Shown in pieces: positions 34,787 to 43,912 of a DNA stretch of 46,577 bases. Position 1 is the stretch's first letter. Every line of letters begins with the position of its first letter. Below the pieces are notes generated by a model. It worked only from the letters and a program-made list of their open reading frames with translations. It had not been told where the DNA came from and did not search any database. Origin of the DNA: RUG572 sp051884915 (GTDB taxonomy: Bacteria; Verrucomicrobiota; Kiritimatiellia; RFP12; UBA1067); the NCBI GenBank assembly GCA_051884915.1, contig JBJEWF010000079.1:1-46577 (forward strand), in the 5' to 3' direction. A program made the translations under genes and the position numbers.

Positions 34787-35572
34787 GTGGAACTCGTTGT
34801 CTGCAAAACGAAGGAAGAGGCGAGCCGCAAGGCCGCCGACCTCGTGACGGCGCTGGTGCGGGCGAACCCGAAGGCGGTGCTGGGGCTGGCCACGGGATCG
34901 ACGCCGATCGGCCTGTACAAGGCAATGATCGCCGACTGCAAGGCGAAGAAGGTCTCCTTCCGGAACGTCAGGAGCTGGAACCTCGACGAATACTGGGGCC
35001 TGCCGCCGACGCACGAGCAGAGCTACCGGTTCTTCATGGACCGGAACCTGTTCGATTCGATCGACATCGTGAAGCGGAACACGCACGTGCCGAACGGTCT
35101 CGCGAAGGACTGGAAGAAGGCAGCCGCCGCGTATGAGGCCGCCATCAGGAAGGCCGGCGGCATCGACCTCCAGGTGCTGGGCATCGGTTCGGACGGCCAC
35201 ATCGCGTTCAACGAACCGGGCAGTTCGCTGACCAGCCGCACGCGCCTCGTGTCGCTGGCGCCGCAGACGGTCAAGGACAACGCGCGCTTCTTCAAGAACG
35301 CCGCCGACGTGCCGCGCCAGGCGCTTTCGATGGGCGTCGGCTCGATCATGGAGGCCCGGCGCATCGTGCTGCTCGCGTTCGGCGCGAACAAGGCCAATGC
35401 GGTGAAGCGGATGTTCGAGGGCGGCGTTTCGCAGTTCTGCACGGCCAGCGCGCTCCAGCTGCACGCCGACGCATGGGTCTTCTGCGATACCGCCGCCGCG
35501 GCGAAACTCAAGCTCGGCGCGTACTACGCCTGGCGCGGAGAAGAGGCGCTGAAAGCCGAAATCGGCGGATGA
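34787..35572 (+). CDS. nagB: Glucosamine-6-phosphate deaminase
   Basis: A 261-residue enzyme that turns glucosamine-6-phosphate into fructose-6-phosphate and ammonia. GTG 34787 is chosen with AAGGGG upstream; no ATG fits the family N-terminus. LGLATGSTPIGLYKAM binds the phosphate, NLDEYWGL carries the catalytic Asp, and GIGSDGHIAFNEPGSS is the active-site lid strand. It suggests use of amino sugars such as mucin or chitin fragments. A nagA is not in the window. Confidence 0.93.
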   Translation: MELVVCKTKEEASRKAADLVTALVRANPKAVLGLATGSTPIGLYKAMIADCKAKKVSFRNVRSWNLDEYWGLPPTHEQSYRFFMDRNLFDSIDIVKRNTHVPNGLAKDWKKAAAAYEAAIRKAGGIDLQVLGIGSDGHIAFNEPGSSLTSRTRLVSLAPQTVKDNARFFKNAADVPRQALSMGVGSIMEARRIVLLAFGANKANAVKRMFEGGVSQFCTASALQLHADAWVFCDTAAAAKLKLGAYYAWRGEEALKAEIGG

Positions 35573-35578
35573 TTTTTT
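35555..35578 (+). terminator. Weak terminator at the end of nagB
   Basis: GCCG and CGGC pair around AAAT inside the last codons, followed by a run of six T at 35573-35578. The stem is short. Confidence 0.4.
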
Positions 35579-35590
35579 CGATTTGCCCCC

Positions 35591-35619
35591 TTGCGTCTTC
35601 CGCAAAACTAATGTATACT
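35591..35619 (+). promoter_or_regulatory. Promoter of tRNA-Thr and tuf
   Basis: TTGCGT (35591-35596), 17 bases, TATACT (35614-35619); the tRNA starts 25 bases later. Confidence 0.65.
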
Positions 35620-35643
35620 GTTCGGGCTTGTCGAAAAACAGGC

Positions 35644-35719
<76 letters not shown>

Positions 35720-35758
35720 GTCAAGGCAAACGGAAAACCTAACTCACAGGAGTCAAAA

Positions 35759-36970
<1,212 letters not shown>

Positions 36971-36993
36971 CATTGGAACGTCTTCTGTGAGAT

Positions 36994-37038
36994 GTCCGCC
37001 CCCCTGCGCACCCGTAGGGGAACGTGCGAGGGGCGGAC
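36994..37038 (+). terminator. Strong hairpin after tuf
   Basis: GTCCGCCCC (36994-37002) pairs with GGGGCGGAC (37030-37038), and CGCAC pairs with GTGCG inside. Only TTT follows, so it may slow rather than stop transcription. Confidence 0.5.
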
Positions 37039-37047
37039 GATTTCCCG

Positions 37048-37076
37048 TTGACGGAGACGGAAGGGTTTGATACAAT
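37048..37076 (+). promoter_or_regulatory. Promoter-like sequence overlapping the rpmG start
   Basis: TTGACG (37048-37053), 17 bases, TACAAT (37071-37076). The -10 covers the first two bases of the rpmG start codon, so transcripts from it would begin inside rpmG and serve the tRNA-Trp, secE and nusG genes. Confidence 0.45.
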
Positions 37077-37227
37077 GCCTCGCGATTTGGCAATATTGGC
37101 GTGTACCGAGTGCAAGCGCCGGAACTATACGACAACGCGCAACAAGCGTACGATGACGGAACGGATTGAGAAGGTGAAGTATTGCCCGTTCGACCGCAAG
37201 CGTACCGTGCACAAAGAAGTCAAGTGA
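37075..37227 (+). CDS. rpmG: 50S ribosomal protein L33
   Basis: A 50-residue protein of usual size, MPRDLAILACTECKRRNYTT to HKEVK. The zinc-ribbon pair CTEC is present, but the second pair reads C-P-F-D, so only three of four ligands remain. GAAGGG stands about ten bases before ATG 37075. Position between tuf and secE is the common one. Confidence 0.92.
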   Translation: MPRDLAILACTECKRRNYTTTRNKRTMTERIEKVKYCPFDRKRTVHKEVK

Positions 37228-37237
37228 TTTGCAGGTT

Positions 37238-37311
37238 AGGGTAGTAGCACAATGGCAGTGCAGCGGTCTCCAAAACCGCCCATGGGGGTTCGATTCCCTC
37301 CTACCCTGCCA
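37238..37311 (+). tRNA. tRNA-Trp (CCA)
   Basis: AGGGTAG pairs with CTACCCT, the anticodon loop CTCCAAA gives CCA, the T loop is GTTCGATTC, and the 3' CCA is encoded. It sits ten bases after rpmG and 17 before secE. Confidence 0.97.
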
Positions 37312-37328
37312 ACTTTTTTGAGGGCAAG

Positions 37329-37529
37329 ATGAAAGATTTTCTGAACAAGGTCCGGGGATTCTTTGGCGAGGTCAAGGGAGAGGCCCGTCGTGTCACGTGG
37401 CCGGACAAGCACGAGCTCTACGAGTCGACGCTTGTCGTCATTGCTTTCATCTTCATCTTGGCGGTGACGACGCTGGTCTGCGACAAGGCGATTCAGATGT
37501 TCATCCAGCTCGTCCATGCGGGCGCGTGA
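37329..37529 (+). CDS. secE: Preprotein translocase subunit SecE
   Basis: A 66-residue single-span form of SecE. The amphipathic helix FLNKVRGFFGEVKGEARRVTWP is followed by the conserved W-P and one membrane helix (VVIAFIFILAVTTLVC). It stabilises SecY in the inner-membrane channel. GAGGG precedes the ATG. Confidence 0.93.
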   Translation: MKDFLNKVRGFFGEVKGEARRVTWPDKHELYESTLVVIAFIFILAVTTLVCDKAIQMFIQLVHAGA

Positions 37530-37545
37530 GGAAGGTCGGTCTGAA

Positions 37546-38160
37546 ATGAAGATGGAATGGTTCGTCCTTCATTGCCTCGTCGGCCAGGAAGGAAAAGTCA
37601 AGCGTTCGATCGAGGCCCGCATCAAGCAGGAGGAAATGCAGGGCTATATCGGCAAGTGCCTGATTCCGGAGGAGAAGGTCGCCGAAACCAAGAACGGGAA
37701 GAAGCGGATCGTCAAGAAGAAGATCTTTCCGGGCTGGGTCATGATCGAGATGGCGCTTTACGAGGATGGCGGCGCCATCGACAAGACGACCGGAAAGCGC
37801 GTTGTCGTCAACAAGACGTGGGATTTCCTGCGCATGACGCCGGGCATCATCGGGTCCTGGCTGTTGCAGCGGCCCCTGCCGCTGCAGCAATCCGAAGTGG
37901 ATGCGATTCTTTCGAACAGACCGGTCGCGCAGGTCGAAAAGCCGCGGCCCAAGATCACGATCATACCGGGTGAAACGGTAAAAATCAACGACGGCGCGTT
38001 CATGGGTTTGACCGGCGTCGTTTCCGTAGTCGATCCCGACAAGGGCAAACTCAAGGTTGAGGTCAACGTCTTCAGCCGCAAGGTCCCTGTCGATGTCGAA
38101 TATTGGCAGATCGAGAAGGTGGAACAGGAAGACCTGTCCGACCTGTCGCCTGCCAATTGA
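37546..38160 (+). CDS. nusG: Transcription antitermination factor NusG
   Basis: A 204-residue protein. The NGN domain (EWFVLHCLVGQEGKVKRSIEAR ... KKKIFPGWVMIEM) has a KTWDFLRMTPGIIG loop. The C-terminal KOW domain is GETVKINDGAFMGLTGVVSVVDPDKGKLKVEV. It binds RNA polymerase and couples it to Rho or the ribosome. ATG 37546 follows GAGGAAGG. Confidence 0.96.
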   Translation: MKMEWFVLHCLVGQEGKVKRSIEARIKQEEMQGYIGKCLIPEEKVAETKNGKKRIVKKKIFPGWVMIEMALYEDGGAIDKTTGKRVVVNKTWDFLRMTPGIIGSWLLQRPLPLQQSEVDAILSNRPVAQVEKPRPKITIIPGETVKINDGAFMGLTGVVSVVDPDKGKLKVEVNVFSRKVPVDVEYWQIEKVEQEDLSDLSPAN

Positions 38161-38228
38161 GACGAATCTCGCGTTCCGTCTGCACCAGTTGGATTGCTGG
38201 GAGGAAACGCAGAAAGTGAAAGAGAGCA

Positions 38229-38654
38229 ATGGCTAAGAAAGTCAAGGGAGTCGTCAAACTCCAGATTCCGGCCGGTGCGGCGAATCCGGCACCGCCGGTC
38301 GGCCCCGCCCTGGGTTCCGCAGGCGTGAACATCATGCAGTTCTGCAAGGAGTTCAACGCCAAGACGCAGAAGCAGGCGGGTCTTGTGATTCCGGTCATCA
38401 TCACCGTCTACCAGGACCGCAGCTTCTCGCTGCAGTTCAAGTCGCCGCCCGCGAGCGTGCTCCTCAAGAAGGCGGCCGGTCTGGCCAAGGGGTCGGGCGT
38501 TCCGAACAAGAACAAGGTCGGCAAGGTCACGAAGGAAGATCTGCGGAAGATTGTCGAGATCAAGAAGGCCGACCTCAACACGACCGACGTCGAAGCGGCG
38601 ATGCGCATGATTGCCGGTACGGCCCGCAACATGGGCATTGAAGTCGTGGACTGA
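38229..38654 (+). CDS. rplK: 50S ribosomal protein L11
   Basis: A 141-residue protein of exact usual length. KLQIPAGAANPAPPVGPALG and the C-terminal rRNA-binding KADLNTTDVEAAMRMIAGTARNMGIEV are intact. It forms the GTPase-associated centre with L10 and L7/L12. Confidence 0.97.
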   Translation: MAKKVKGVVKLQIPAGAANPAPPVGPALGSAGVNIMQFCKEFNAKTQKQAGLVIPVIITVYQDRSFSLQFKSPPASVLLKKAAGLAKGSGVPNKNKVGKVTKEDLRKIVEIKKADLNTTDVEAAMRMIAGTARNMGIEVVD

Positions 38655-38667
38655 AAGGAACGGAAGC

Positions 38668-39363
38668 ATGGCCAAAGGTAGCAAAAAGTACAGAGCGCTG
38701 GTGAAGGCGGCCCCGAAGGCCCCGGTCACCATCGAAGAGGCGGTCAATTTCATCAAGGCCCATCCGGGTTCGGCCAAGTTCGACGAGACGGTTGACGTTT
38801 CGATGCATCTTGGCATGGACACGAAGAAGACCGACATGCCCGTGCGTGGCGTCGTGAAGCTTCCTGCCGGCTCCGGCAAGAAGGTCAAGGTCGTCGTGTT
38901 CGCGGGCGGCGACCACGCCGAGGAGGCGAAGGCCGCCGGCGCCGATTTCGTCGGCATGGACGACCTGATCGACAAGGTCGTCGCCGGCTGGACCGACTTC
39001 GACGTCGCGATTGCCACGACCGAGGCGATGAAGAGCGTGCGCAAGTGCGCGCGCGTGCTGGGTCCGCGCGGGCTGATGCCGAATCCGAAGACGGGGACGG
39101 TGACGGACGATCCGGCGGTGGCCGTCAGGGACGCGAAGGCCGGCAAGGTCGACTTCCGCATGGACAAGACGGGCAACTGCTGCGTCATCGCCGGCAAAGT
39201 CTCCTTCGAGGCCGACAAGCTCGTTTCCAATATCAAGGCCGTTGTCGAGGCCGTTCAGGCGGCTCGTCCGAGCGTGGTCAAGGGCACGTTCATCAAGTCG
39301 CTCACGATCTCTTCCACGATGGGCGTTGGCGTTCCCTGCGTGCTCGGCACGGATGCCCAGTAA
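38668..39363 (+). CDS. rplA: 50S ribosomal protein L1
   Basis: A 231-residue protein starting at ATG 38668, 13 bases after rplK, with AAAGGAA upstream. VRGVVKLPAGSGKKVKVVVFA and the L1 signature KCARVLGPRGLMPNPKTGTVT are present. It binds 23S rRNA at the L1 stalk and often represses its own operon. Confidence 0.97.
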   Translation: MAKGSKKYRALVKAAPKAPVTIEEAVNFIKAHPGSAKFDETVDVSMHLGMDTKKTDMPVRGVVKLPAGSGKKVKVVVFAGGDHAEEAKAAGADFVGMDDLIDKVVAGWTDFDVAIATTEAMKSVRKCARVLGPRGLMPNPKTGTVTDDPAVAVRDAKAGKVDFRMDKTGNCCVIAGKVSFEADKLVSNIKAVVEAVQAARPSVVKGTFIKSLTISSTMGVGVPCVLGTDAQ

Positions 39364-39376
39364 GGAGTGTTGAACC

Positions 39377-39880
39377 ATGAGAATCGAAAAGGTTGCAATC
39401 CTCAATGAAGTCATCGAGCGCGTCAAGGCCTCGGACTACTGCTTCATTCTGAACTATGGCGGCGTTTCCGTGGCCCAGCTTACGGGGCTGCGCGCGGCGC
39501 TCAAGCTCCATGATTCCCGTCTTCTCGTCGTCAAGAACACCTACCTCGCCAAGGTCGCCCAGGAAAAGGGCTGGTCTGACGACGTCAAGGCGATGCTGGG
39601 CGGCCCGACGGCCATCGTGACGGGCACGGGCGAAGTGACGGCCGTCGCGAAGGACATCATGGACTTCTGCGGCAAGACCGACGGCAAGGCCGCGGTCAAG
39701 GGTGCCGACTACGACGGCAAGATCGTCGACGCCGCGATGGTGGAGGCGCTCTCCAAGATTCCCGGCAAGGACCAGCTCCGCGCGACGCTGCTCATGCTCC
39801 TCAAGGAGCCGGCGACCCGCCTGGCCCGCGTCCTGTCCGAGAAGGCCAAGAAGGACGGCGGCGCGCCCGCCGAAGCGTAA
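39377..39880 (+). CDS. rplJ: 50S ribosomal protein L10
   Basis: A 167-residue protein with SDYCFILNYGGVSVAQLTGLR, LLVVKNTYLAKVA and GGPTAIVTG, then the C-terminal helix that binds L7/L12 dimers. AAGGAG lies before the start. Confidence 0.96.
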   Translation: MRIEKVAILNEVIERVKASDYCFILNYGGVSVAQLTGLRAALKLHDSRLLVVKNTYLAKVAQEKGWSDDVKAMLGGPTAIVTGTGEVTAVAKDIMDFCGKTDGKAAVKGADYDGKIVDAAMVEALSKIPGKDQLRATLLMLLKEPATRLARVLSEKAKKDGGAPAEA

Positions 39881-39974
39881 GGGAATTTGGGCGTCCGGTG
39901 AAGCGCGCGTCCATTCGTAAAAACCAAAATCTCCGGCGGATGGAATACGCCGTCGGTTGAAGAAAGAGAAAGAA

Positions 39975-40340
39975 ATGACGAACGAAGAACTCATCAAGGA
40001 ACTGTCCGGCAAGACGGTTCTCGAAATCAACGAACTCGTGAAGGCCCTCGAAGAGGCGTGGGGCGTTTCCGCCGCGGCCGCCGTGGCCGTCGCCGGTCCT
40101 GCCGCCGCCGCCGCTCCGGCCGAGGAGAAGACGGAATTTGACGTCGTCCTCAAGGCCGCCGGCGCGAACAAGATCGCGGTCATCAAGGAAATCCGCGCGA
40201 TCACGGGTCTCGGCCTCAAGGACGCCAAGGACCTCGTCGACGGCGCGCCGAAGACGGTCAAGGAAGGCGCTTCCAAGGAAGACGCCGAAAAGATCGCCGA
40301 GACGCTCAAGAAGGCTGGCGCCGAAGTCGAAATCAAGTAG
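39975..40340 (+). CDS. rplL: 50S ribosomal protein L7/L12
   Basis: A 121-residue protein. The N-terminal dimer domain (NEELIKELSGKTVLEINELVKALEEAWGV), an Ala/Pro hinge and the C-terminal factor-binding domain (KTEFDVVLKAAGANKIAVIKEIRAITGLGLKDAKDLVD) are intact. The start is MTNEEL; an upstream frame start is unlikely. The 94 bases before it hold a small CGGCG/CGCCG hairpin at about 39934-39953. Confidence 0.97.
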   Translation: MTNEELIKELSGKTVLEINELVKALEEAWGVSAAAAVAVAGPAAAAAPAEEKTEFDVVLKAAGANKIAVIKEIRAITGLGLKDAKDLVDGAPKTVKEGASKEDAEKIAETLKKAGAEVEIK

Positions 40341-40360
40341 GCTTTTCGCCTGCAGGATCC

Positions 40361-40399
40361 GAAAGGCGGCCGCGTGTCCACGTGGCCGCTTTTTCTTTT
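40361..40399 (+). terminator. Rho-independent terminator after rplL
   Basis: GCGGCC (40366-40371) pairs with GGCCGC (40384-40389), with further pairs inside, followed by TTTTTCTTTT. It ends the ribosomal protein operon. Confidence 0.85.
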
Positions 40400-40403
40400 C
40401 CGC

Positions 40404-40432
40404 TTGTTCTTCGTTTCCCGTTCGTGTATAAT
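40404..40432 (+). promoter_or_regulatory. Promoter of efp
   Basis: TTGTTC (40404-40409), 17 bases, TATAAT (40427-40432), 35 bases before the efp start. Confidence 0.7.
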
Positions 40433-40467
40433 AGCCCAAACGTTTCAAAGCAAAGGAGAGAGTTAAG

Positions 40468-41043
40468 ATGGGCGAAGTCATTGGCGCAGGCGAATTGCAC
40501 AAGGGGGTCAAGCTTCTGATCGACGGCGAGCCGTGGGAAATCACCGAATTCGATTTTTCGAAGCCCGGCAAGGGCCAGGCGATCTACAACTGCAAGCTTC
40601 GCAACATGATGACGGGCGGCGGCATGTCGAAGAGCTACCGTTCGGGCGACAAGTTCGAGAAGCCCGAGCTGGTCCAGACCTCGGTGACGTACTCCTACGA
40701 CGACGGCACCGCGTTCGTGTTCACGGACGAGAATTTCGAGGAAATCCGCGTGTCTCCGGACGTCATGGGCGACAAGAAGTATTTCCTGATGGACGAGATG
40801 GAGGTCAAGGCGCTGTTCTTCAACGACCGCGTGATTGGCGTCCAGCTGCCGCAGCTCGTCGAGCGCAAGGTCATCAAGGTCGAGCCGGGCGTCAAGGGCA
40901 ACACGGCCTCCGGCAAGGTGACGAAGCCCGCGACGGTCGAGGGCGGCTACGTGTGCGCCGTCCCGCTCTTCATCAATGAGGGCGACACGATCCGCATCAA
41001 CACGGAAACCGGCGACTACAACGACCGCACGGCCACGAAGTGA
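40468..41043 (+). CDS. efp: Elongation factor P
   Basis: A 191-residue three-domain protein that relieves ribosome stalling at proline runs. The tip loop is SKPGKGQAIYNCKLRN, with the Lys in G-K-G that is modified in EpmA-type systems. The C-terminal OB motif GDTIRINTETGDYNDR is present. AAAGGAGAG lies before the ATG. It has its own promoter. Confidence 0.96.
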   Translation: MGEVIGAGELHKGVKLLIDGEPWEITEFDFSKPGKGQAIYNCKLRNMMTGGGMSKSYRSGDKFEKPELVQTSVTYSYDDGTAFVFTDENFEEIRVSPDVMGDKKYFLMDEMEVKALFFNDRVIGVQLPQLVERKVIKVEPGVKGNTASGKVTKPATVEGGYVCAVPLFINEGDTIRINTETGDYNDRTATK

Positions 41044-41112
41044 CCCGGCCGTCTGTCGCGAAACCAAACCGTTGAACCGTTTAACGCCTTGTTCGCATAG
41101 GGGGGACCTGTT

Positions 41113-42138
41113 ATGAAGATTCTGGTTACGGGCGGCGCGGGCTACATCGGCAGCCACACGACGCTTGAGCTGCTGAAGGCCGGACACGACGTCGTCGTCG
41201 TCGACAACCTCTGCAATTCTTCCGAAGCGTCCTTGGCGCGCGTCGCGGAACTCGCGGGGAGGAAGCCGAAATTCCACAACCTCGACATCCGCGACGAGGC
41301 GGCGTTGGACGCGGTTGTCGCCGCAGAGGCGCCGCTGGACGCGGCGATCCATTTCGCCGCGCTGAAGGCGGTCGGCGAATCGACCCGAATCCCGCTGCGG
41401 TACTACAACAACAATCTGGGCGGCACGTTCACCCTGCTCAAGGTCCTGGCCGCCCACAACTGCAAGAATGTCGTCTTTTCGAGTTCGGCGACGGTCTACG
41501 GCCAGCCGCAGAGCGTTCCGATCCGCGAGGATTTCCCGACGCCGGGCTGCACGAATCCCTACGGCTGGACGAAGCTGATGATGGAGCAGGTCTTCCGCGA
41601 CGTGCAGAAGGCCGATCCCGAGTGGAACACGGTCATCCTGCGCTACTTCAATCCGATCGGCGCGCACGAAAGCGGCCTGATCGGCGAAGATCCCGCGGGC
41701 ATCCCGAACAATCTCCTTCCGTATGTGGCGCAGGTCGCGGTTGGCCGGCTCAAGGAATTGAGCGTGTTCGGCAACGACTATCCGACGCCCGACGGGACGG
41801 GCATCCGCGACTACATCCACGTGGTCGATCTCGCGATCGGGCATCTCCGCGCGATCGAGAAGCTGGCGGAGAAGCCGGGATTCAAGGTCTACAATCTGGG
41901 AACGGGCAACGGCTATTCGGTCCTGCAGATCGTCAAGGCCTTCGAGGCGGCGAGCGGAAAGCGCGTCCCCTACGTCATCAAGCCCCGTCGCCCGGGCGAT
42001 ATCGCCGAGTGCTGGGCCGATCCCGCCCTGGCGGCGGCGGAACTCCACTGGAAGGCCGAGCGCGGCATCGAGAAGATGTGCGAAGACCTCTGGCGCTGGC
42101 AGTCCATGAATCCATACGGCTACGGCGGGCGGAATTGA
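41113..42138 (+). CDS. galE: UDP-glucose 4-epimerase
   Basis: A 341-residue NAD-dependent short-chain dehydrogenase-type epimerase that links galactose and glucose metabolism. TGGAGYIGSH binds NAD, SSSATVYG and NPYGWTKLMMEQ give the catalytic Ser, Tyr and Lys, and NPIGAHESGLIGEDPAGIPNNL is typical GalE. GGGGGG is upstream of ATG 41113. The alpha-galactosidase-like gene in the window would supply galactose. Confidence 0.95.
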   Translation: MKILVTGGAGYIGSHTTLELLKAGHDVVVVDNLCNSSEASLARVAELAGRKPKFHNLDIRDEAALDAVVAAEAPLDAAIHFAALKAVGESTRIPLRYYNNNLGGTFTLLKVLAAHNCKNVVFSSSATVYGQPQSVPIREDFPTPGCTNPYGWTKLMMEQVFRDVQKADPEWNTVILRYFNPIGAHESGLIGEDPAGIPNNLLPYVAQVAVGRLKELSVFGNDYPTPDGTGIRDYIHVVDLAIGHLRAIEKLAEKPGFKVYNLGTGNGYSVLQIVKAFEAASGKRVPYVIKPRRPGDIAECWADPALAAAELHWKAERGIEKMCEDLWRWQSMNPYGYGGRN

Positions 42139-42974
42139 GCGGCCGAGGCGTCCGAACGTTGGCGGAACTCCCGGAAATTCTCGCGGCGTTTGAACAGGCG
42201 CTGACGCTCGAAGCCGAGCTGGGAACGCGCATGGTCGATTGCGATCGTGCGCTTCTCGTTCCTTTGCGTCCGGCTCCGCCGCCGGCGGCGCCAGTTCCGT
42301 CTGCCGCCGCCGCGCCCGCCGGGCGCGAGTCTGCCGTTTCGCCGGCGCCGCCGCCGTTGCGGCCCGCGGCCGCGGAACAGGCGGCGGACCTTCCGACGGC
42401 CGAGGAACTTGCGGCGTGCACGAAATGTCCGCTCGCCCGGGCGGGGCGGACGCACGTCGTCCCCGGGCAGGGAAACGCGAACGGCCCCGACTACATGTTC
42501 ATCGGCGAGGCGCCGGGCGCGGAAGAAGACGCCCGGGGATTGGCTTTCGTCGGCGCGGCCGGACAGTTCCTCACCAAGATGATCGCGGCGATGGGGTACG
42601 AACGCGACCAGGTCTTCATCGCCAACGTCTGCAAATGCCGTCCGCCCGGCAACCGGACGCCGAATCCGCAGGAGATGGCGGCCTGCCTGCCCTATCTTCG
42701 CCGCCAGATCGCCAGAATCAGGCCCAAGTGCATCATCCTTCTGGGGCGCACGGCCATGACGGGGCTGTTTCCGGCAACGCGCATCCGCCGCGATACCTGG
42801 TACGCATACGAAGGCATTCCCGTCATCGCGACGTTCCATCCGGCCTATATTCTGCGGTTTGACTCGGCGACCGATCCCGCAGGCCTTCGCCTGGCGAAAG
42901 TCGCGGTCTGGAACGTCCTCAAAATGGCGCTCGCGCGCCTGGGCAAGACGCCGCCGCCGCTCGGGCGGAAGTGA
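42135..42974 (+). CDS. Type 4 uracil-DNA glycosylase (iron-sulfur)
   Basis: About 279 residues from TTG 42135, which overlaps the galE stop; TTG 42159, with GAGG ten bases upstream, is equally possible. An Ala/Pro-rich linker (about 40-90) precedes the catalytic domain. CTKCPLARAGRTHVVPGQG and VCKCRPPGNRTPNPQEMAAC give the four cysteines of a 4Fe-4S cluster. FIGEAPGAEEDARGLAFVGAAGQFL is the catalytic motif, and ATFHPAYILRF closes the site. It removes uracil from DNA. The extended N-terminus resembles phage SPO1 DNA-polymerase-related UDG forms. Confidence 0.9.
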   Translation: MSGRGVRTLAELPEILAAFEQALTLEAELGTRMVDCDRALLVPLRPAPPPAAPVPSAAAAPAGRESAVSPAPPPLRPAAAEQAADLPTAEELAACTKCPLARAGRTHVVPGQGNANGPDYMFIGEAPGAEEDARGLAFVGAAGQFLTKMIAAMGYERDQVFIANVCKCRPPGNRTPNPQEMAACLPYLRRQIARIRPKCIILLGRTAMTGLFPATRIRRDTWYAYEGIPVIATFHPAYILRFDSATDPAGLRLAKVAVWNVLKMALARLGKTPPPLGRK

Positions 42975-42991
42975 AAACCGCCTCCGGCCGC

Positions 42992-43031
42992 CTCCCGGCC
43001 CCGGTGCGGCCGCCGCCTGGGCGGGAGATTT
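42992..43031 (+). terminator. Possible terminator after the glycosylase gene
   Basis: CTCCCGGCCC (42992-43001) pairs with GGGCGGGAG (43019-43027) with one unpaired base, followed only by ATTT. Confidence 0.35.
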
Positions 43032-43130
43032 CAGGGAATGGACGGATGCGGAAAAATCGCACGCCGCCACTTTTCAAACGTTCTTGGCGCAGAATGTTGC
43101 AATTCCCGTCCGCTATGGGGCGCGGAAATG

Positions 43131-43139
43131 TGGTATACT
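43131..43139 (+). promoter_or_regulatory. Extended -10 promoter before repeat copy 1
   Basis: TGG then TATACT, ending 11 bases before the 183-bp repeat, so the repeat would be transcribed on the plus strand from its first bases. No -35 is seen at 17 bases. Confidence 0.5.
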
Positions 43140-43150
43140 TTTTGAGGTTA

Positions 43151-43333
43151 ATTTCCGTGCGGTGGGTTTGTGTCCTGCCGGGCGGACGCGTGAGCGGAAT
43201 TGATCTTTAATAGATGCCGGCGGGCACAAGACGTCGGCAGCCGTTCTCCCCCGTGCCGCAAGGCGCGAAGGAGAAAGAACCCCGCAAGGCGACTTCAAGC
43301 AAGTTTGCCGACCGGGGAGCCAGCAACCCCAAA
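43151..43333 (+). ncRNA. 183-bp repeated structured element, copy 1
   Basis: Matches 44061-44243 with differences only at 43155, 43191, 43192, 43220 and 43240. Helices visible on the plus strand: CGC-GTGA-GCG (43187-43196, GNRA loop); TGCCGGCG with CGTCGGCA (43215-43222 / 43232-43239); GTGCC-GCAA-GGCGC (GNRA loop); TCTCC with GGAGA enclosing it; and CCCCG with CGGGG around a GGC...GCC/ACTT...AAGT hairpin. Short open frames run through it on both strands but lack ribosome sites. I do not recognise it as a named riboswitch or RNA family. It could also be a mobile element of MITE type or a recombination site. Strand is inferred from the promoter ahead of it. Confidence 0.55.
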
Positions 43334-43335
43334 TG

Positions 43336-43344
43336 TGGTATAAT
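43336..43344 (+). promoter_or_regulatory. Extended -10 promoter of the PIN module
   Basis: TGG then a perfect TATAAT right after the end of repeat copy 1, about 77 bases before the PIN gene. The second repeat copy has a different sequence at this point. Confidence 0.55.
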
Positions 43345-43420
43345 GTTCGTGTCGTGCGGATAAAGGGACAGTTGCTTTTGCATCAAATTCAACCATCATC
43401 AAATACAGAAAGGAGTGGAA

Positions 43421-43912
43421 ATGGCCGCGAAGAAGCTGAAGGTCTATTGCGAGACGACGGTGATTAGCGACATGACATCGCGGCCATCTCCGCTCGTCAA
43501 AAACCTGGCGCGTCAGATGATGACACGAGAATGGTGGGAGTGGGCTGCTGACGGATGGGAGTTTTATGTTTCGCAACTTGTTGCTGTTGAGTGCAGTCGC
43601 GGAGACGCAGAAGCGGCTCAACGACGACAGGCATTTTTGGCCCCGCTGAATTGGCTGGAGTACGGCGTAGATGCATTGCATCTTGCCAAGCAATTTCTCG
43701 CGGCGGCGGCAATTCCCGAGACGTCGTTTGATGATGCGACACATGTGGCTATCGCAACGATTGCAGAGATGGATTGCTTGGCGACGTGGAATTGTAAGCA
43801 TATCAACAATCCGCAGACCTTGCCGATTATCTCCAAGGTTTGCGAGGCGAATGGATTTCGGTGTCCGTTAATCGGAACGCCGGAGCAATTGAAGGAGGTG
43901 CATCATGGATGA
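43421..43912 (+). CDS. PIN-domain toxin-like protein (VapC type)
   Basis: A 163-residue protein; AAAGGAG at 43409-43415 sets ATG 43421. The opening KVYCETTVISDMTSRPS matches the VapC subgroup with E in place of the first Asp. DDATHVAIATIAEMDCLATWNCKHINNPQ holds the conserved acidic residues and the W-N-x-x-H-I-N motif. PIN toxins cut RNA, often tRNA or rRNA. It is paired by overlap with a 50-residue partner and framed by the two repeat copies. Base composition is AT-richer than the core genes, which points to acquired DNA. Confidence 0.8.
   Translation: MAAKKLKVYCETTVISDMTSRPSPLVKNLARQMMTREWWEWAADGWEFYVSQLVAVECSRGDAEAAQRRQAFLAPLNWLEYGVDALHLAKQFLAAAAIPETSFDDATHVAIATIAEMDCLATWNCKHINNPQTLPIISKVCEANGFRCPLIGTPEQLKEVHHG

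Noticed and set aside
39881..39974. L10-type autoregulatory leader between rplJ and rplL
   Set aside because: Only one small hairpin is present and the position is wrong for an L10 leader, which lies before rplJ.
43207..43392. Minus-strand open frame through the repeat (also present in copy 2) as a small protein gene
   Set aside because: No ribosome site was seen, and the base changes between copies fit RNA structure better than coding constraint.
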